A stretch of DNA of 7,346 nt from an uncultured Clostridia bacterium (GCA_946539105.1 CAMNHG010000066.1:1-7346); one strand, 5' to 3'. Shown: positions 1-5,918, counted from the first letter of the stretch. Translations and numbers: made by a program. Notes: a model not told the origin generated them from the sequence alone.

Positions 1-86
1 CAATGCACGCGCCGTTCGAGATTGTATCAAAAACCGACGTGTATATGGCGTACAGGGCGTTTTACGAGTTTTTTATGCAGAAATAA
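1..86 (+). CDS. C-terminal end of a metallopeptidase, probably M18 family aminopeptidase (partial)
   Basis: Only the last 27 or so codons are in the window; the frame enters at position 3 and ends at TAA 84-86. The visible tail reads MHAPFEIVSKTDVY and then an aromatic, helical end (YRAFYEFF). A C-terminal Met-His-(Ser/Ala)-Pro-Phe-Glu element followed by a Tyr/Phe-rich helix is typical of the M18 aminopeptidases of Firmicutes, where this late His is a metal ligand in the active site. The family call rests on this short tail only, so another di-zinc peptidase of the same clan is possible. The gene converges on rpe. It is followed by repeats, one of which (154-172) could end its transcript. 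Confidence 0.55.
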   Translation, partial: MHAPFEIVSKTDVYMAYRAFYEFFMQK

Positions 87-101
87 TTTAAAATAATTGT
101 A

Positions 102-173
102 GGGGCGAGCATTGCTCGCCCGCGGGTTTATAACAACGTTTGCTGTTGTCCGCGGGCGGTCAATGACCGCCCC
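102..173. repeat. 72-bp composite palindromic intergenic element
   Basis: Two perfect 8-bp hairpins stand at the ends: GGGCGAGC/GCTCGCCC with loop ATT (103-121) and GGGCGGTC/GACCGCCC with loop AAT (154-172). Between them CCCGCGG (119-125) can pair with CCGCGGG (150-156), and ACAAC (133-137) with GTTGT (145-149). The outermost GGGGCG (102-107) and CGCCCC (168-173) are also complementary. Read from either strand, the element starts GGGGCG-2 nt-CATTG-2 nt-CGCCCGCGG, so each end is the inverted copy of the other except for paired stem bases that changed together. This is the build of a REP/BIME-like or MITE-like dispersed palindrome. Its copy number elsewhere cannot be seen here. Confidence 0.75.
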
Positions 174-187
174 AAAGTTTTATTTAG
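154..187 (+). terminator. Possible terminator of the upstream peptidase gene
   Basis: The second hairpin of the palindromic element (8 bp, GC-rich, loop AAT) is followed on the plus strand by CAAAGTTTTATTT. The T-run is interrupted and begins about four bases after the stem, so this is a weak intrinsic terminator at best. It is the best candidate between the convergent peptidase and rpe genes. Confidence 0.3.
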
Positions 188-300
188 CTGTTTCCGAAGG
201 AAACAATTTAGCTTGCCGTAGGCAAATTTAGCTGTTTCCGAAGGGAACAATTTAGCTCGGCAACGCCGAATTTAGCTGCGGCGCAAGCCGCAATTTAGCT
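183..300. repeat. Array of five variable hairpins with constant TTTAGCT linker
   Basis: TTTAGCT occurs six times, starting at 183, 207, 227, 251, 271 and 294 (steps of 24, 20, 24, 20, 23). Each gap is a short hairpin followed by AA: GTTTCC-GAA-GGAAAC (190-204), TGCC-GTA-GGCA (214-224), GTTTCC-GAA-GGGAAC (234-248, one T-G wobble), CGGC-AAC-GCCG (258-268) and GCGGC-GCAA-GCCGC (278-291). In every unit the last T of the linker also pairs with the first A after the stem. Stem sequence and length vary while pairing is kept; the linker does not vary. The last linker touches the rpe stop codon (300-302), so the array lies in the rpe 3' untranslated region. Steps are not multiples of three, so it is not coding. 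Confidence 0.85.
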
Positions 301-944
301 TAATACGCCTGCAGCTCTGCAATCGCCTTTGCCGCGTTGTCTGCCTTGAATACGGCTGTTCCTGCCACGCAAACGTCAACGCCTGCCTCAGCGCACTGCG
401 CGATTGTGGCTGAGCCTATTCCGCCGTCAGCCTCGATAAGCATATCAATGTTTCTGCGCTTACATTCGTCCTTAATTGCCCTTACCTTCGGCATCATATC
501 AGCCATAAAGCTCTGACCGCCAAAGCCCGGCTCTACCGTCATAACAAGCACCAAATCGAGCCTGTCGAGGTACTCAAAGACCGACTCAGCAGGGGTGTTG
601 GGCTTGATTACAAGCCCTGCCTTTATTCCGCGCGATTTTATCTTATCAATCGTCTTATCGATGTCGGAATCGCACTCGACGTGGAAGGTGATAATATCCG
701 CGCCCGCGTCGGCAAAATCGTCTATGTACTTAAGCGGATCGCTGATCATCAGGTGAACGTCAAAGGGCTTGTCCGTGAACCTTCTGACGCACTTTATAAT
801 CGGCGCGCCGAAGGTGATATTCGGCACAAAATGACCGTCCATAACGTCAAGGTGCATCCAGTCCGCGCCTGCCTTGTCCATTCTTTCGAGCTCGTATCCC
901 ATTTTTGAAAAATCGCATGATAAAAGCGACGGAGCTATCTTCAT
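300..944 (-). CDS. rpe: Ribulose-phosphate 3-epimerase
   Basis: This cytosolic enzyme of the pentose phosphate pathway interconverts ribulose 5-phosphate and xylulose 5-phosphate. The product is 214 residues, normal for the family, as a single (beta/alpha)8 barrel. Family hallmarks are visible: N-terminal MKIAPSLLSCDF with the substrate-contacting Ser7; HLDVMDGHFVPN with metal ligand His31 and catalytic/metal Asp33; DVHLM with His64; MTVEPGFGGQSF with the glycine-rich phosphate loop (about 136-146); and EADGGI with the second catalytic Asp173. The usual motif is VDGG, here ADGG, a mild change. The frame is open 17 codons further upstream, but the start at 942-944 is chosen because GGAGG (950-954) lies 5 bases before it and the family begins exactly there. 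It is the last gene of the rlmB operon, 25 bp after the membrane protein gene. The hairpin array abuts its stop. Confidence 0.96.
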   Translation of the reverse strand: MKIAPSLLSCDFSKMGYELERMDKAGADWMHLDVMDGHFVPNITFGAPIIKCVRRFTDKPFDVHLMISDPLKYIDDFADAGADIITFHVECDSDIDKTIDKIKSRGIKAGLVIKPNTPAESVFEYLDRLDLVLVMTVEPGFGGQSFMADMMPKVRAIKDECKRRNIDMLIEADGGIGSATIAQCAEAGVDVCVAGTAVFKADNAAKAIAELQAY

Positions 945-969
945 CTTTTCCTCCAAATTTATACTAAAA

Positions 970-3630
970 TTAAGGTTTTTGAATTGCAGGGGCAAGTATT
1001 GCCGCGGCTGCCCAAAACAGCGAGTAAATCAGCACCTCGAGCGTACCCATAACCTCGACGCCTGCGTAAAGCGACAGCGTTGCCGCAATTAAAATTCCGA
1101 GAATTACCGCGGCGAGCTGAATGATAATCGCAATCGAGATATTTCCCTTAATTCGCACGCTTCCCGACACCGCCCTGGCGAGCGACGAAGCCTTGCCGTG
1201 GGTGATGAGGTAAGAGCGAGAGCTTTCCTCGGTCACGCCCTGAGCCTCTTTCAGCACGTTGCCCAGACCCGTGGGCAGCACCTTAATGCTGCGGTAAAAC
1301 AGGTTGTACAGCTTTGCGATGAGCTCGTCTGTAATGTTGTAATCGGTAGTTCTGATAAGGAAGCTGATGCCGTTTGCCTCAGCTCTCTGCATTTCGGTTT
1401 TAAGCTCGGGGTCGGCGTGGTACTTTGTAACTATCATCGCGACAAGTCTGCCCGCGCGCGAAAGATATGTGATCTGGCTTCCCGATGAGGTGTATTTATA
1501 CTCGTATTCGGGAGCGGGAGCTTCAACCCTGTACTTCTCCATCAGGTTGCGCGAGCCTACCAAAATTCGCTCGCCGTTTATCCAGCCGACAAGTCCCAGG
1601 TCGTCCTCGTACAGCACACTTTCAACCTCGGGCAGCTTTTCCTTAGTCTCGTTAATAACCGAGTCAAAGGCGTTTGCAAGCGGATTTTGCGCCTCTTTGA
1701 GAATGGCGATTCCGCAGAGGAGCGATTCGTCCACGTTATAATCCTCAAAGCTCTTGATTCCCTCAAGGTCGATTGACTCGGCAGGGAAAAGCTCGTTGGC
1801 GTCCATCATAATTGCCGTGCTGTCGCAGAACTGCTTAATCGACGGATAGCCCGCGAGCATCGCGCCGTAGCCGTTTAGGTTTTTGCACAACATCTTAATC
1901 GGCAGATTTACCGCGATTAGCGTTGAAACCGGAATTGCCAACGCCGTAACAAGTGACAGCGTGTTTACCGCGTCGGAAAACGACAGCTTAACCGCGCCGT
2001 AGAGCAGTGCAATTACAATCGCGGCTATTGAGGTAATCGGCGCGAGCTTTGACGCCAAATCCTCGCTTGGGTCGGGCGCGTATGAAATTTTTAAGAAGTT
2101 TGACGGAAAATCCGTCTTGTGCTGATACGCGATAAGGGTTTTGTCCGAGGGCGTGCCGCTTAGCATTTTGTTGGCGACAGCCTCGTTGTTGTAGATTTTC
2201 GCGGCGTACTTTTGCCCCTTGGCTGAGACAAAGCGGAAGTTTTCCTTAACCCTGAGCACCATAATCAGCTTGCCCAGGTTGTTTGCGAACAACGCCAAAA
2301 GCACAATAACTATGTAGTAATTTACGTTAAAGCCCGACATATCGCCGAGACAGAAGAACGAAACAAGCGTCTGCACAACCGCGCTTATACACGCGACAGA
2401 CACCGCCGTGTCGGAATTGCCCTTGAAGCGCACAAGCGGCGTTAAGCCGTTCATAAGCGCGACGCGGTTGGTAAAAACCGATACTCCGATAAGCAGCAAA
2501 TTGAACACAGCGTATGCCGCCGGAGCAAAGGGAATCGCTCCGATAATGCCTTCGGGGAAAATCCTTGTCACCACTGTCAGAATTATTGAGATAAACGCGA
2601 TAACACCTGTGGTCAGGCTGCGCATAAACAGCTTTTTGATGTTATGGTTAAGCTCATACTTAATGCTTTTTTCGTCGTCCTCGCCGGTGTAGTCCTCAAT
2701 CGGCTCACTCTTTTCCTGAGGAACGTCAACGTCGTCGGACTCGTCCTTTGAGAAAAATCCGACAACCGCAGAAAGCACCTTTTCCTGCGCCGTGCGGTCG
2801 TCCTCGGGCTTGTCCTCGCCGTCGTCTGTTCGCTTTGGCTCGGGTCTGATAACGTGCGCGATAACCGACGGATTCTTTGAGCGGACATATTCCTCATATT
2901 CGCGCTCGACAACCTCAGAGAACCTGCCTGCCTTCACGTTAAGCGTATTTTTTGGCTCTTCGGGGCGGTAAACCGGAACCTTGGAAACCACCTTTTTGGG
3001 CGGCTTGCCGTCGGAGGTTTTCTTTATCTTGAACAATTCCTCATACTTGCTCTTCTCCTCGGCTTCCTTTTGCTCCTGAGCTTTTTTATAATCCTCGTTG
3101 TCAACGTCGATATCTATTGAATCAAAGCTCTCAATCTCGTTATTTTCGCGGAAGGTGTCAACCTCGCCGAGCACCTCTCCCGAAAACTGCGTGTCCTCGT
3201 CGTACTCGGGCTTAAGGGTGATAATTTTTTCCTCCTCAGCCTTTCTCTCGGCTTCCTCAGCCGCCTTTTTAGCCGCTTCTTCAGCCTCTTTTTCAAGCTG
3301 CTCGGGGGTTTTAATATCCTCCCTGCTGCCGTCCATAATCAGCTCGGTCTGCATTGTCGCGGCGGTCTTGTCGCCCACAATCGCGTTGCTGTCGTCGGGC
3401 TTTTCCTTGTCAAGGTCAAGCGGATTGTCGTTTTTCAGTCTCGGCTTTTTGTCGGCGTTGCTGTAGATGTCTGCCATTTTCGGCTTTGCGCGGTACCTGT
3501 CGGCAAATTTTTTCATCTTTTCATCGTCGGCAAGCTGATGAGTTTCGTCAAGTATGCTCTGAATTTCAAGCTCCTTAAGCAAATCGTTTTTCTTCTCCTG
3601 CTCGGTGTTTTTGTCAGACAAGTCTTTCAC
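970..3630 (-). CDS. Large membrane protein related to P1B-type P-type ATPases with degenerate catalytic motifs (pseudo-ATPase)
   Basis: The product is 886 residues. Residues 1-335 are cytosolic, very rich in Glu, Asp and Lys, with an E/K/A-rich probable coiled coil at about 110-136 and no signal peptide. Eight membrane spans follow at roughly 336-357, 363-386, 408-428, 437-458, 530-551, 554-577, 829-851 and 860-882, the 4+2+2 plan of P1B ATPases. Span 6 carries AIPVST, matching the Cys-Pro-Cys position of M4. The P/N part spans about 600-815. Asp610 sits where DKTGTLT is expected, but the motif reads DANELFP. AQNPLA (646-651) matches the SEHPLA nucleotide motif, and GLVGWINGERILVGSRNLM (679-697) matches the N-domain G-x-G region. 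TGD reads RTTDYN (760-765), and GDGxND appears as THGKASSL (810-817). No TGE is seen in the short loop 459-529. ATP-driven transport is therefore unlikely; a scaffold, sensor or regulator role is inference. The start is GTG 3628-3630 with AGGA six bases upstream; the overlapping ATG runs straight into TGA. Confidence 0.8.
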   Translation of the reverse strand: MKDLSDKNTEQEKKNDLLKELEIQSILDETHQLADDEKMKKFADRYRAKPKMADIYSNADKKPRLKNDNPLDLDKEKPDDSNAIVGDKTAATMQTELIMDGSREDIKTPEQLEKEAEEAAKKAAEEAERKAEEEKIITLKPEYDEDTQFSGEVLGEVDTFRENNEIESFDSIDIDVDNEDYKKAQEQKEAEEKSKYEELFKIKKTSDGKPPKKVVSKVPVYRPEEPKNTLNVKAGRFSEVVEREYEEYVRSKNPSVIAHVIRPEPKRTDDGEDKPEDDRTAQEKVLSAVVGFFSKDESDDVDVPQEKSEPIEDYTGEDDEKSIKYELNHNIKKLFMRSLTTGVIAFISIILTVVTRIFPEGIIGAIPFAPAAYAVFNLLLIGVSVFTNRVALMNGLTPLVRFKGNSDTAVSVACISAVVQTLVSFFCLGDMSGFNVNYYIVIVLLALFANNLGKLIMVLRVKENFRFVSAKGQKYAAKIYNNEAVANKMLSGTPSDKTLIAYQHKTDFPSNFLKISYAPDPSEDLASKLAPITSIAAIVIALLYGAVKLSFSDAVNTLSLVTALAIPVSTLIAVNLPIKMLCKNLNGYGAMLAGYPSIKQFCDSTAIMMDANELFPAESIDLEGIKSFEDYNVDESLLCGIAILKEAQNPLANAFDSVINETKEKLPEVESVLYEDDLGLVGWINGERILVGSRNLMEKYRVEAPAPEYEYKYTSSGSQITYLSRAGRLVAMIVTKYHADPELKTEMQRAEANGISFLIRTTDYNITDELIAKLYNLFYRSIKVLPTGLGNVLKEAQGVTEESSRSYLITHGKASSLARAVSGSVRIKGNISIAIIIQLAAVILGILIAATLSLYAGVEVMGTLEVLIYSLFWAAAAILAPAIQKP

Positions 3631-3645
3631 ATCCTTTCCTGTGTT

Positions 3646-4395
3646 TTACCTTCCCTTTGCCGCGTGGTACATCAAAATTCCCGCGGCTACCGAGGCGTTA
3701 AGCGAATTGATTTTGCCCTTCATCGGAAGCGACACAATCACGTCGCATTTTTGGCGGACAAGCTGAGAAATCCCCTTGCCCTCGTTACCTATAACAATGG
3801 CGCACGCGCCTGATAAATCACATTTTGTATAGTCCTCGCCGTTCATATCGGCACCGTAAATCCAAACTCCGCGGTCTTTGAGCTCATCGAGCAGGCGCGC
3901 GATGTTCGTAACCCTCGCTACCCTCATATACTCAACCGCTCCGGCGGACGCCTTGCCCACTACGTAGCTGAGCCCCGCGCTGCGGCGTTTGGGAATAATT
4001 ACGCCGTGAACCCCGGCACACTCGGCGGTTCTGATAATCGCGCCGAGGTTGTGGGGATCCTCAATCTCGTCGAGCACAACGATGAAAGGAGGCTCGTCCC
4101 TGCTTTCGGCGTATTCAAAAATATCGTCAACGCTGCTGTAATCCTTTACGGCGGCAAACGCCGCGATTCCCTGGTGAACCGACGAACCGATTATGTAGTC
4201 GAGCTTTGCGCGGTCAACCTCCTTAACCGGAATCTGCCTGTCCCTCGCCTTAGCGAGAATCCCAACCACCGCTCCGCTTTTTTCGCCGCGGGCAACGAGG
4301 ATTTTGTCAATCGGTCTGCCCGAACGGATAGCTTCGCTGACAGGATTCCTGCCTGATATAACGTCGGATTTAGCTTCGCTGTTACTGTCTTTCAT
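3646..4395 (-). CDS. rlmB: 23S rRNA (guanosine-2'-O-)-methyltransferase, RlmB/TrmH-type SPOUT family
   Basis: It transfers a methyl group from S-adenosylmethionine to the 2'-OH of a ribose in rRNA (G2251 in E. coli 23S rRNA for RlmB itself). The product is 249 residues, the usual length. Residues about 11-85 form the small N-terminal RNA-binding domain (ISGRNPVSEAI, then HQGIAA). The SPOUT domain follows with motif 1 DEIEDPHNLGAIIRTAE (109-125, Asn116 and catalytic Arg122), motif 2 IVIGNEGKGIS (200-210, Glu205) and motif 3 SLPMKGKINSLNASVAAG (222-239, the S-L-N-x-S knot loop binding the cofactor). All key residues are present. The start is ATG 4393-4395 with AGGTGA upstream. It is the first gene of a minus-strand operon with the pseudo-ATPase (15 bp gap) and rpe. 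The exact target nucleotide cannot be told from sequence; close paralogues modify other rRNA sites. Confidence 0.93.
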   Translation of the reverse strand: MKDSNSEAKSDVISGRNPVSEAIRSGRPIDKILVARGEKSGAVVGILAKARDRQIPVKEVDRAKLDYIIGSSVHQGIAAFAAVKDYSSVDDIFEYAESRDEPPFIVVLDEIEDPHNLGAIIRTAECAGVHGVIIPKRRSAGLSYVVGKASAGAVEYMRVARVTNIARLLDELKDRGVWIYGADMNGEDYTKCDLSGACAIVIGNEGKGISQLVRQKCDVIVSLPMKGKINSLNASVAAGILMYHAAKGR

Positions 4396-4428
4396 ATTAT
4401 TTCACCTAATTAGACTATATTCCAATAT

Positions 4429-4457
4429 ATTATAGCACACATTTTACGATTTTAACA
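4429..4457 (-). promoter_or_regulatory. Extended -10 sigma-A promoter of the rlmB operon
   Basis: On the minus strand TGCTATAAT (4437 down to 4429) is a perfect TATAAT with an upstream TGn. The region where a -35 is expected (about 4451-4457, GTTAAA or TGTTAA) is a poor match, as is common for extended -10 promoters. Transcription would start near 4422, leaving a leader of about 27 bases that includes the AGGTGA ribosome site. It lies in the 81-bp gap after the DUF6512-like gene, whose 3' end has no convincing terminator, so some read-through is possible. Confidence 0.6.
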
Positions 4458-4476
4458 GACCTTTGCGCAAATAAAG

Positions 4477-5052
4477 TCAAGAAAAATAATACATTGTATC
4501 CAGCACTGCCGCGCCGAGGTCGATATGCGCCGGAATTATGCCGCAAAGTCCCGATACGGGATCTAAAAACACGGCGTTTTCCGGCGGAAACGGCGTAAAG
4601 CTGAAATAAACCGCCCAAAATAAAAAGAGTAAAAACACCGACGGCGGAAAAAGATTTTGCAGGTCGAATTTTGAGTTGTAAAGCGCGAAAGACAAAACAA
4701 ACGACAGTGCGGTGCAAATCGCTGCGATGAAAACGCTTTGATTTTTCGCGCCGAAAAGCAGGCTCAGCCCGATATAAGCAGCCCCCAAAAAGTAGAGTGA
4801 TATTGTCTTACATGATGTAAAGCGGCGCATATGAAGCTGCGTACACATAAGCTCGATAAGTGACCAGAACAGGTACGGCAGCAGCAGGATTTTGCAGTTT
4901 TCCCAGATGCTTTTGTTGACGCTTCCGAACATTACGCCAACGAGATTTCCGCCGCACAGAGCGTACAAATTCGACATAAAAAGACGGCAAATCAGAACAA
5001 AGATTATACCTGCCGCCTCGAGCAGCACGAACAGTTTTCCGGTTTTATTCAC
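4477..5052 (-). CDS. DUF6512-like integral membrane protein of unknown function
   Basis: The product is 191 residues and mostly membrane, with about six hydrophobic segments (roughly 6-25, 28-42, 54-72, 83-101, 106-125, 135-152). There is no cleavable signal peptide or lipobox. The element SVNKSIWENCKILLLPY (44-60) after the second segment resembles the N/E-S-x-W-E-x-x-K signature that I associate with DUF6512 proteins of Clostridia; the short C-terminal tail reads GIIPAH (171-176). No catalytic motif is visible and I do not know its function. The start is GTG 5050-5052 with GGGAG about four bases upstream; the next Met is residue 26, which would delete the first span. It lies between spmB and rlmB on the same strand, after a long AT-rich gap, so it is probably its own transcription unit. 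Confidence 0.7.
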   Translation of the reverse strand: MNKTGKLFVLLEAAGIIFVLICRLFMSNLYALCGGNLVGVMFGSVNKSIWENCKILLLPYLFWSLIELMCTQLHMRRFTSCKTISLYFLGAAYIGLSLLFGAKNQSVFIAAICTALSFVLSFALYNSKFDLQNLFPPSVFLLFLFWAVYFSFTPFPPENAVFLDPVSGLCGIIPAHIDLGAAVLDTMYYFS

Positions 5053-5128
5053 AGCTCTCCCACCCCGTAACCATTATTACAAAAATGTATTATTTTTTAG
5101 CGGAATTAAAACCGCGGATTAAAATTCT

Positions 5129-5156
5129 TTGACTGAAAATATACGATTAGTATATT
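5129..5156 (+). promoter_or_regulatory. Weak promoter-like sequence reading toward the spmB 3' end
   Basis: TTGACT (5129-5134), a 16-base spacer and TATATT (5151-5156) resemble a sigma-A promoter. No plus-strand gene follows. If active, it would make an RNA through the inverted-repeat element and antisense to spmB. In such AT-rich DNA a chance match is quite possible. Confidence 0.2.
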
Positions 5157-5173
5157 TCTTTATTTTCAATAAA

Positions 5174-5294
5174 ATGTTGAAAACTATGTTGAAAGTGTTA
5201 AATTCAAACGCCATTTACCCTCAAAATAACCTGATTCTTTCACACCAAAATCTATATCTGGGTTTTTTAATGTTTTCCACATAGATTTCAACAT
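5174..5294. repeat. 121-bp AT-rich element with imperfect terminal inverted repeats (MITE-like candidate)
   Basis: The left end read forward and the right end read on the minus strand both start ATGTTGAAA-n-CTATGT-n-GAAA-nnn-TTAAA, giving 24 matches in 29 bases. The left end also carries a second direct copy of ATGTTGAAA (5174-5182 and 5186-5194). An inner perfect pair AAATCTAT (5248-5255) / ATAGATTT (5281-5288) is present. ATAAA occurs at 5169-5173 and again at 5293-5297, a possible 5-bp target duplication that overlaps the repeat by two bases. No transposase is present. Confidence 0.5.
5184..5294 (-). CDS. Possible 36-residue small protein
   Basis: An ATG-to-TAG frame encodes 36 residues; its middle reads NPDIDFGVKESGYFEGKWR, which looks more protein-like than a chance AT-rich frame. 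The frame is open for another 17 codons upstream, with only TTG/GTG as alternative starts there. No good Shine-Dalgarno lies before the ATG (GTGGTT only). TTGACA at 5337-5342 with a poor -10 (TATTTG, 5313-5318) could act upstream. The ends of the ORF coincide with the inverted repeats of the element, and the opposite strand is also open (5174-5284). It may be a remnant of a larger gene or a chance frame. I do not recognise the product. Confidence 0.22.
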   Translation of the reverse strand: MLKSMWKTLKNPDIDFGVKESGYFEGKWRLNLTLST

Positions 5295-5394
5295 AAATTT
5301 AACCACGTTTTTCAAATACAAATAGTAATATTTGCCTGTCAATGATTAATTTTCGACTTATTTATTACAAAAACAAAACCTTAGACAAAATTTC

Positions 5395-5403
5395 ATTATA
5401 ACA
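5395..5403 (-). promoter_or_regulatory. Extended -10-like motif just after spmB
   Basis: TGTTATAAT on the minus strand (5403 down to 5395) is a perfect TATAAT with an upstream TGn, starting two bases past the spmB stop codon. No -35 match lies 16-18 bases upstream. It could start a transcript through the AT-rich gap toward the DUF6512-like gene, with a leader of about 330 bases. Confidence 0.3.
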
Positions 5404-5404
5404 G

Positions 5405-5914
5405 TCAGTAAAAAAACAGGTTTACCGTGACCACACTCATAGCGGCGGCGGTTAAATCGGCGGCTATGGCGGCGATCAGAGTGTGGCGGATATTCTTGAT
5501 TTTCACACAGCCGTAGTACATCGCCGTGGCGTAAAAGGTTGTCTCGCTCGAGCCTGCCAAGACGCTTGCTACTCGCCCGGCAAAGCTGTCGGGGCCGTAG
5601 TCGTCAAAAACCTGAACGAGCAACGCGGTTGAACCGCTGCCCGATACCGGACGCAGCATTGCCATTGGCGCGAGCTCCCCGGGAAAACCGAGAAAATCAG
5701 TTACCGGCTTTATAAAATTACAGATCACGTCAACCGCTCCGCTTGTTTTAAGCAGCCCTACCGCGAACACCAGCCCCAAAACCGACGGCGCGATTGAGTA
5801 AAGCGTGGCAAAGCCCTCCTTTGCCCCTGCTGTAAACTCGTCAAAAACCGCAACTCTCTTGACAAGTCCGAACACAATTATTGCCGCGGCAAAAAGCGGC
5901 ATTACAAGCTCCAC
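5405..5914 (-). CDS. spmB: Spore maturation protein B
   Basis: SpmB is an integral membrane protein of the nucleoside-recognition/Gate-domain family. In Bacillus subtilis SpmA and SpmB are needed for full dehydration of the spore core and hence heat resistance; the transported substrate, if any, is unknown. The product is 169 residues, normal length is about 170-180. Visible family motifs are FDEFTAGAKEGF (24-35), the loop LRPVSGSGS (87-95) and GSSETTFY (121-128). Four to five hydrophobic segments lie around 4-18, 38-56, 92-101, 115-130 and 143-166. The start is GTG 5912-5914, four bases after the spmA stop; its AAGGTG ribosome site overlaps the end of spmA, so translation is probably coupled. 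Confidence 0.95.
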   Translation of the reverse strand: MELVMPLFAAAIIVFGLVKRVAVFDEFTAGAKEGFATLYSIAPSVLGLVFAVGLLKTSGAVDVICNFIKPVTDFLGFPGELAPMAMLRPVSGSGSTALLVQVFDDYGPDSFAGRVASVLAGSSETTFYATAMYYGCVKIKNIRHTLIAAIAADLTAAAMSVVTVNLFFY

Positions 5915-5918
5915 AAAA

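Larger units (their letters stand above)
5053..5404. other. AT-rich 352-bp gap between spmB and the DUF6512-like gene
   Basis: This stretch is clearly more AT-rich than the surrounding genes. It contains the inverted-repeat element at 5174-5294, a possible 36-residue ORF on the minus strand, and a few promoter-like words. No tRNA, recognised riboswitch or good intrinsic terminator could be seen. It must hold the promoter of the DUF6512-like gene unless that gene is read from spmAB; no strong candidate lies directly before its GTG start. Confidence 0.6.

Noticed and set aside
183..300. CRISPR-like array of a constant word with variable spacers
   Set aside because: The constant part is only about 7-9 bases and the variable parts are 11-15-base self-complementary hairpins, not unique 30-40-base spacers; no cas gene is near.
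945..995. Longer rpe start adding 17 residues upstream
   Set aside because: The extension would overlap the end of the preceding gene and cross the GGAGG site; the conserved family start MKIAPSLLS follows GGAGG at ideal spacing.
2408..3813. Several open frames of 60-122 codons on both strands across the pseudo-ATPase gene
   Set aside because: Low-complexity Ser/Arg/Lys-rich products typical of antisense or shifted reading of a Glu/Lys/Asp-rich gene; no ribosome sites or family motifs.
4462..4471. TTTGCGCAAA palindrome after the DUF6512-like gene as a terminator or operator
   Set aside because: Only ten bases, no T-run after it and no second copy; too little to support a site.
5273..5281. 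TTTTCCACA resembling a DnaA box in an AT-rich gap
   Set aside because: One mismatch to TTATCCACA and no further convincing copies nearby; no dnaA, dnaN or rpmH neighbours, so an origin is not supported.
5174..5284. Plus-strand 36-codon frame mirroring the minus-strand small ORF
   Set aside because: Its similar start and end simply reflect the inverted repeats; the middle is not protein-like, there is no ribosome site, and it has no clear context.
5053..5404. Riboswitch or structured leader before the DUF6512-like gene
   Set aside because: No recognised aptamer core was found, and no terminator or sequestering hairpin stands before the GTG start.
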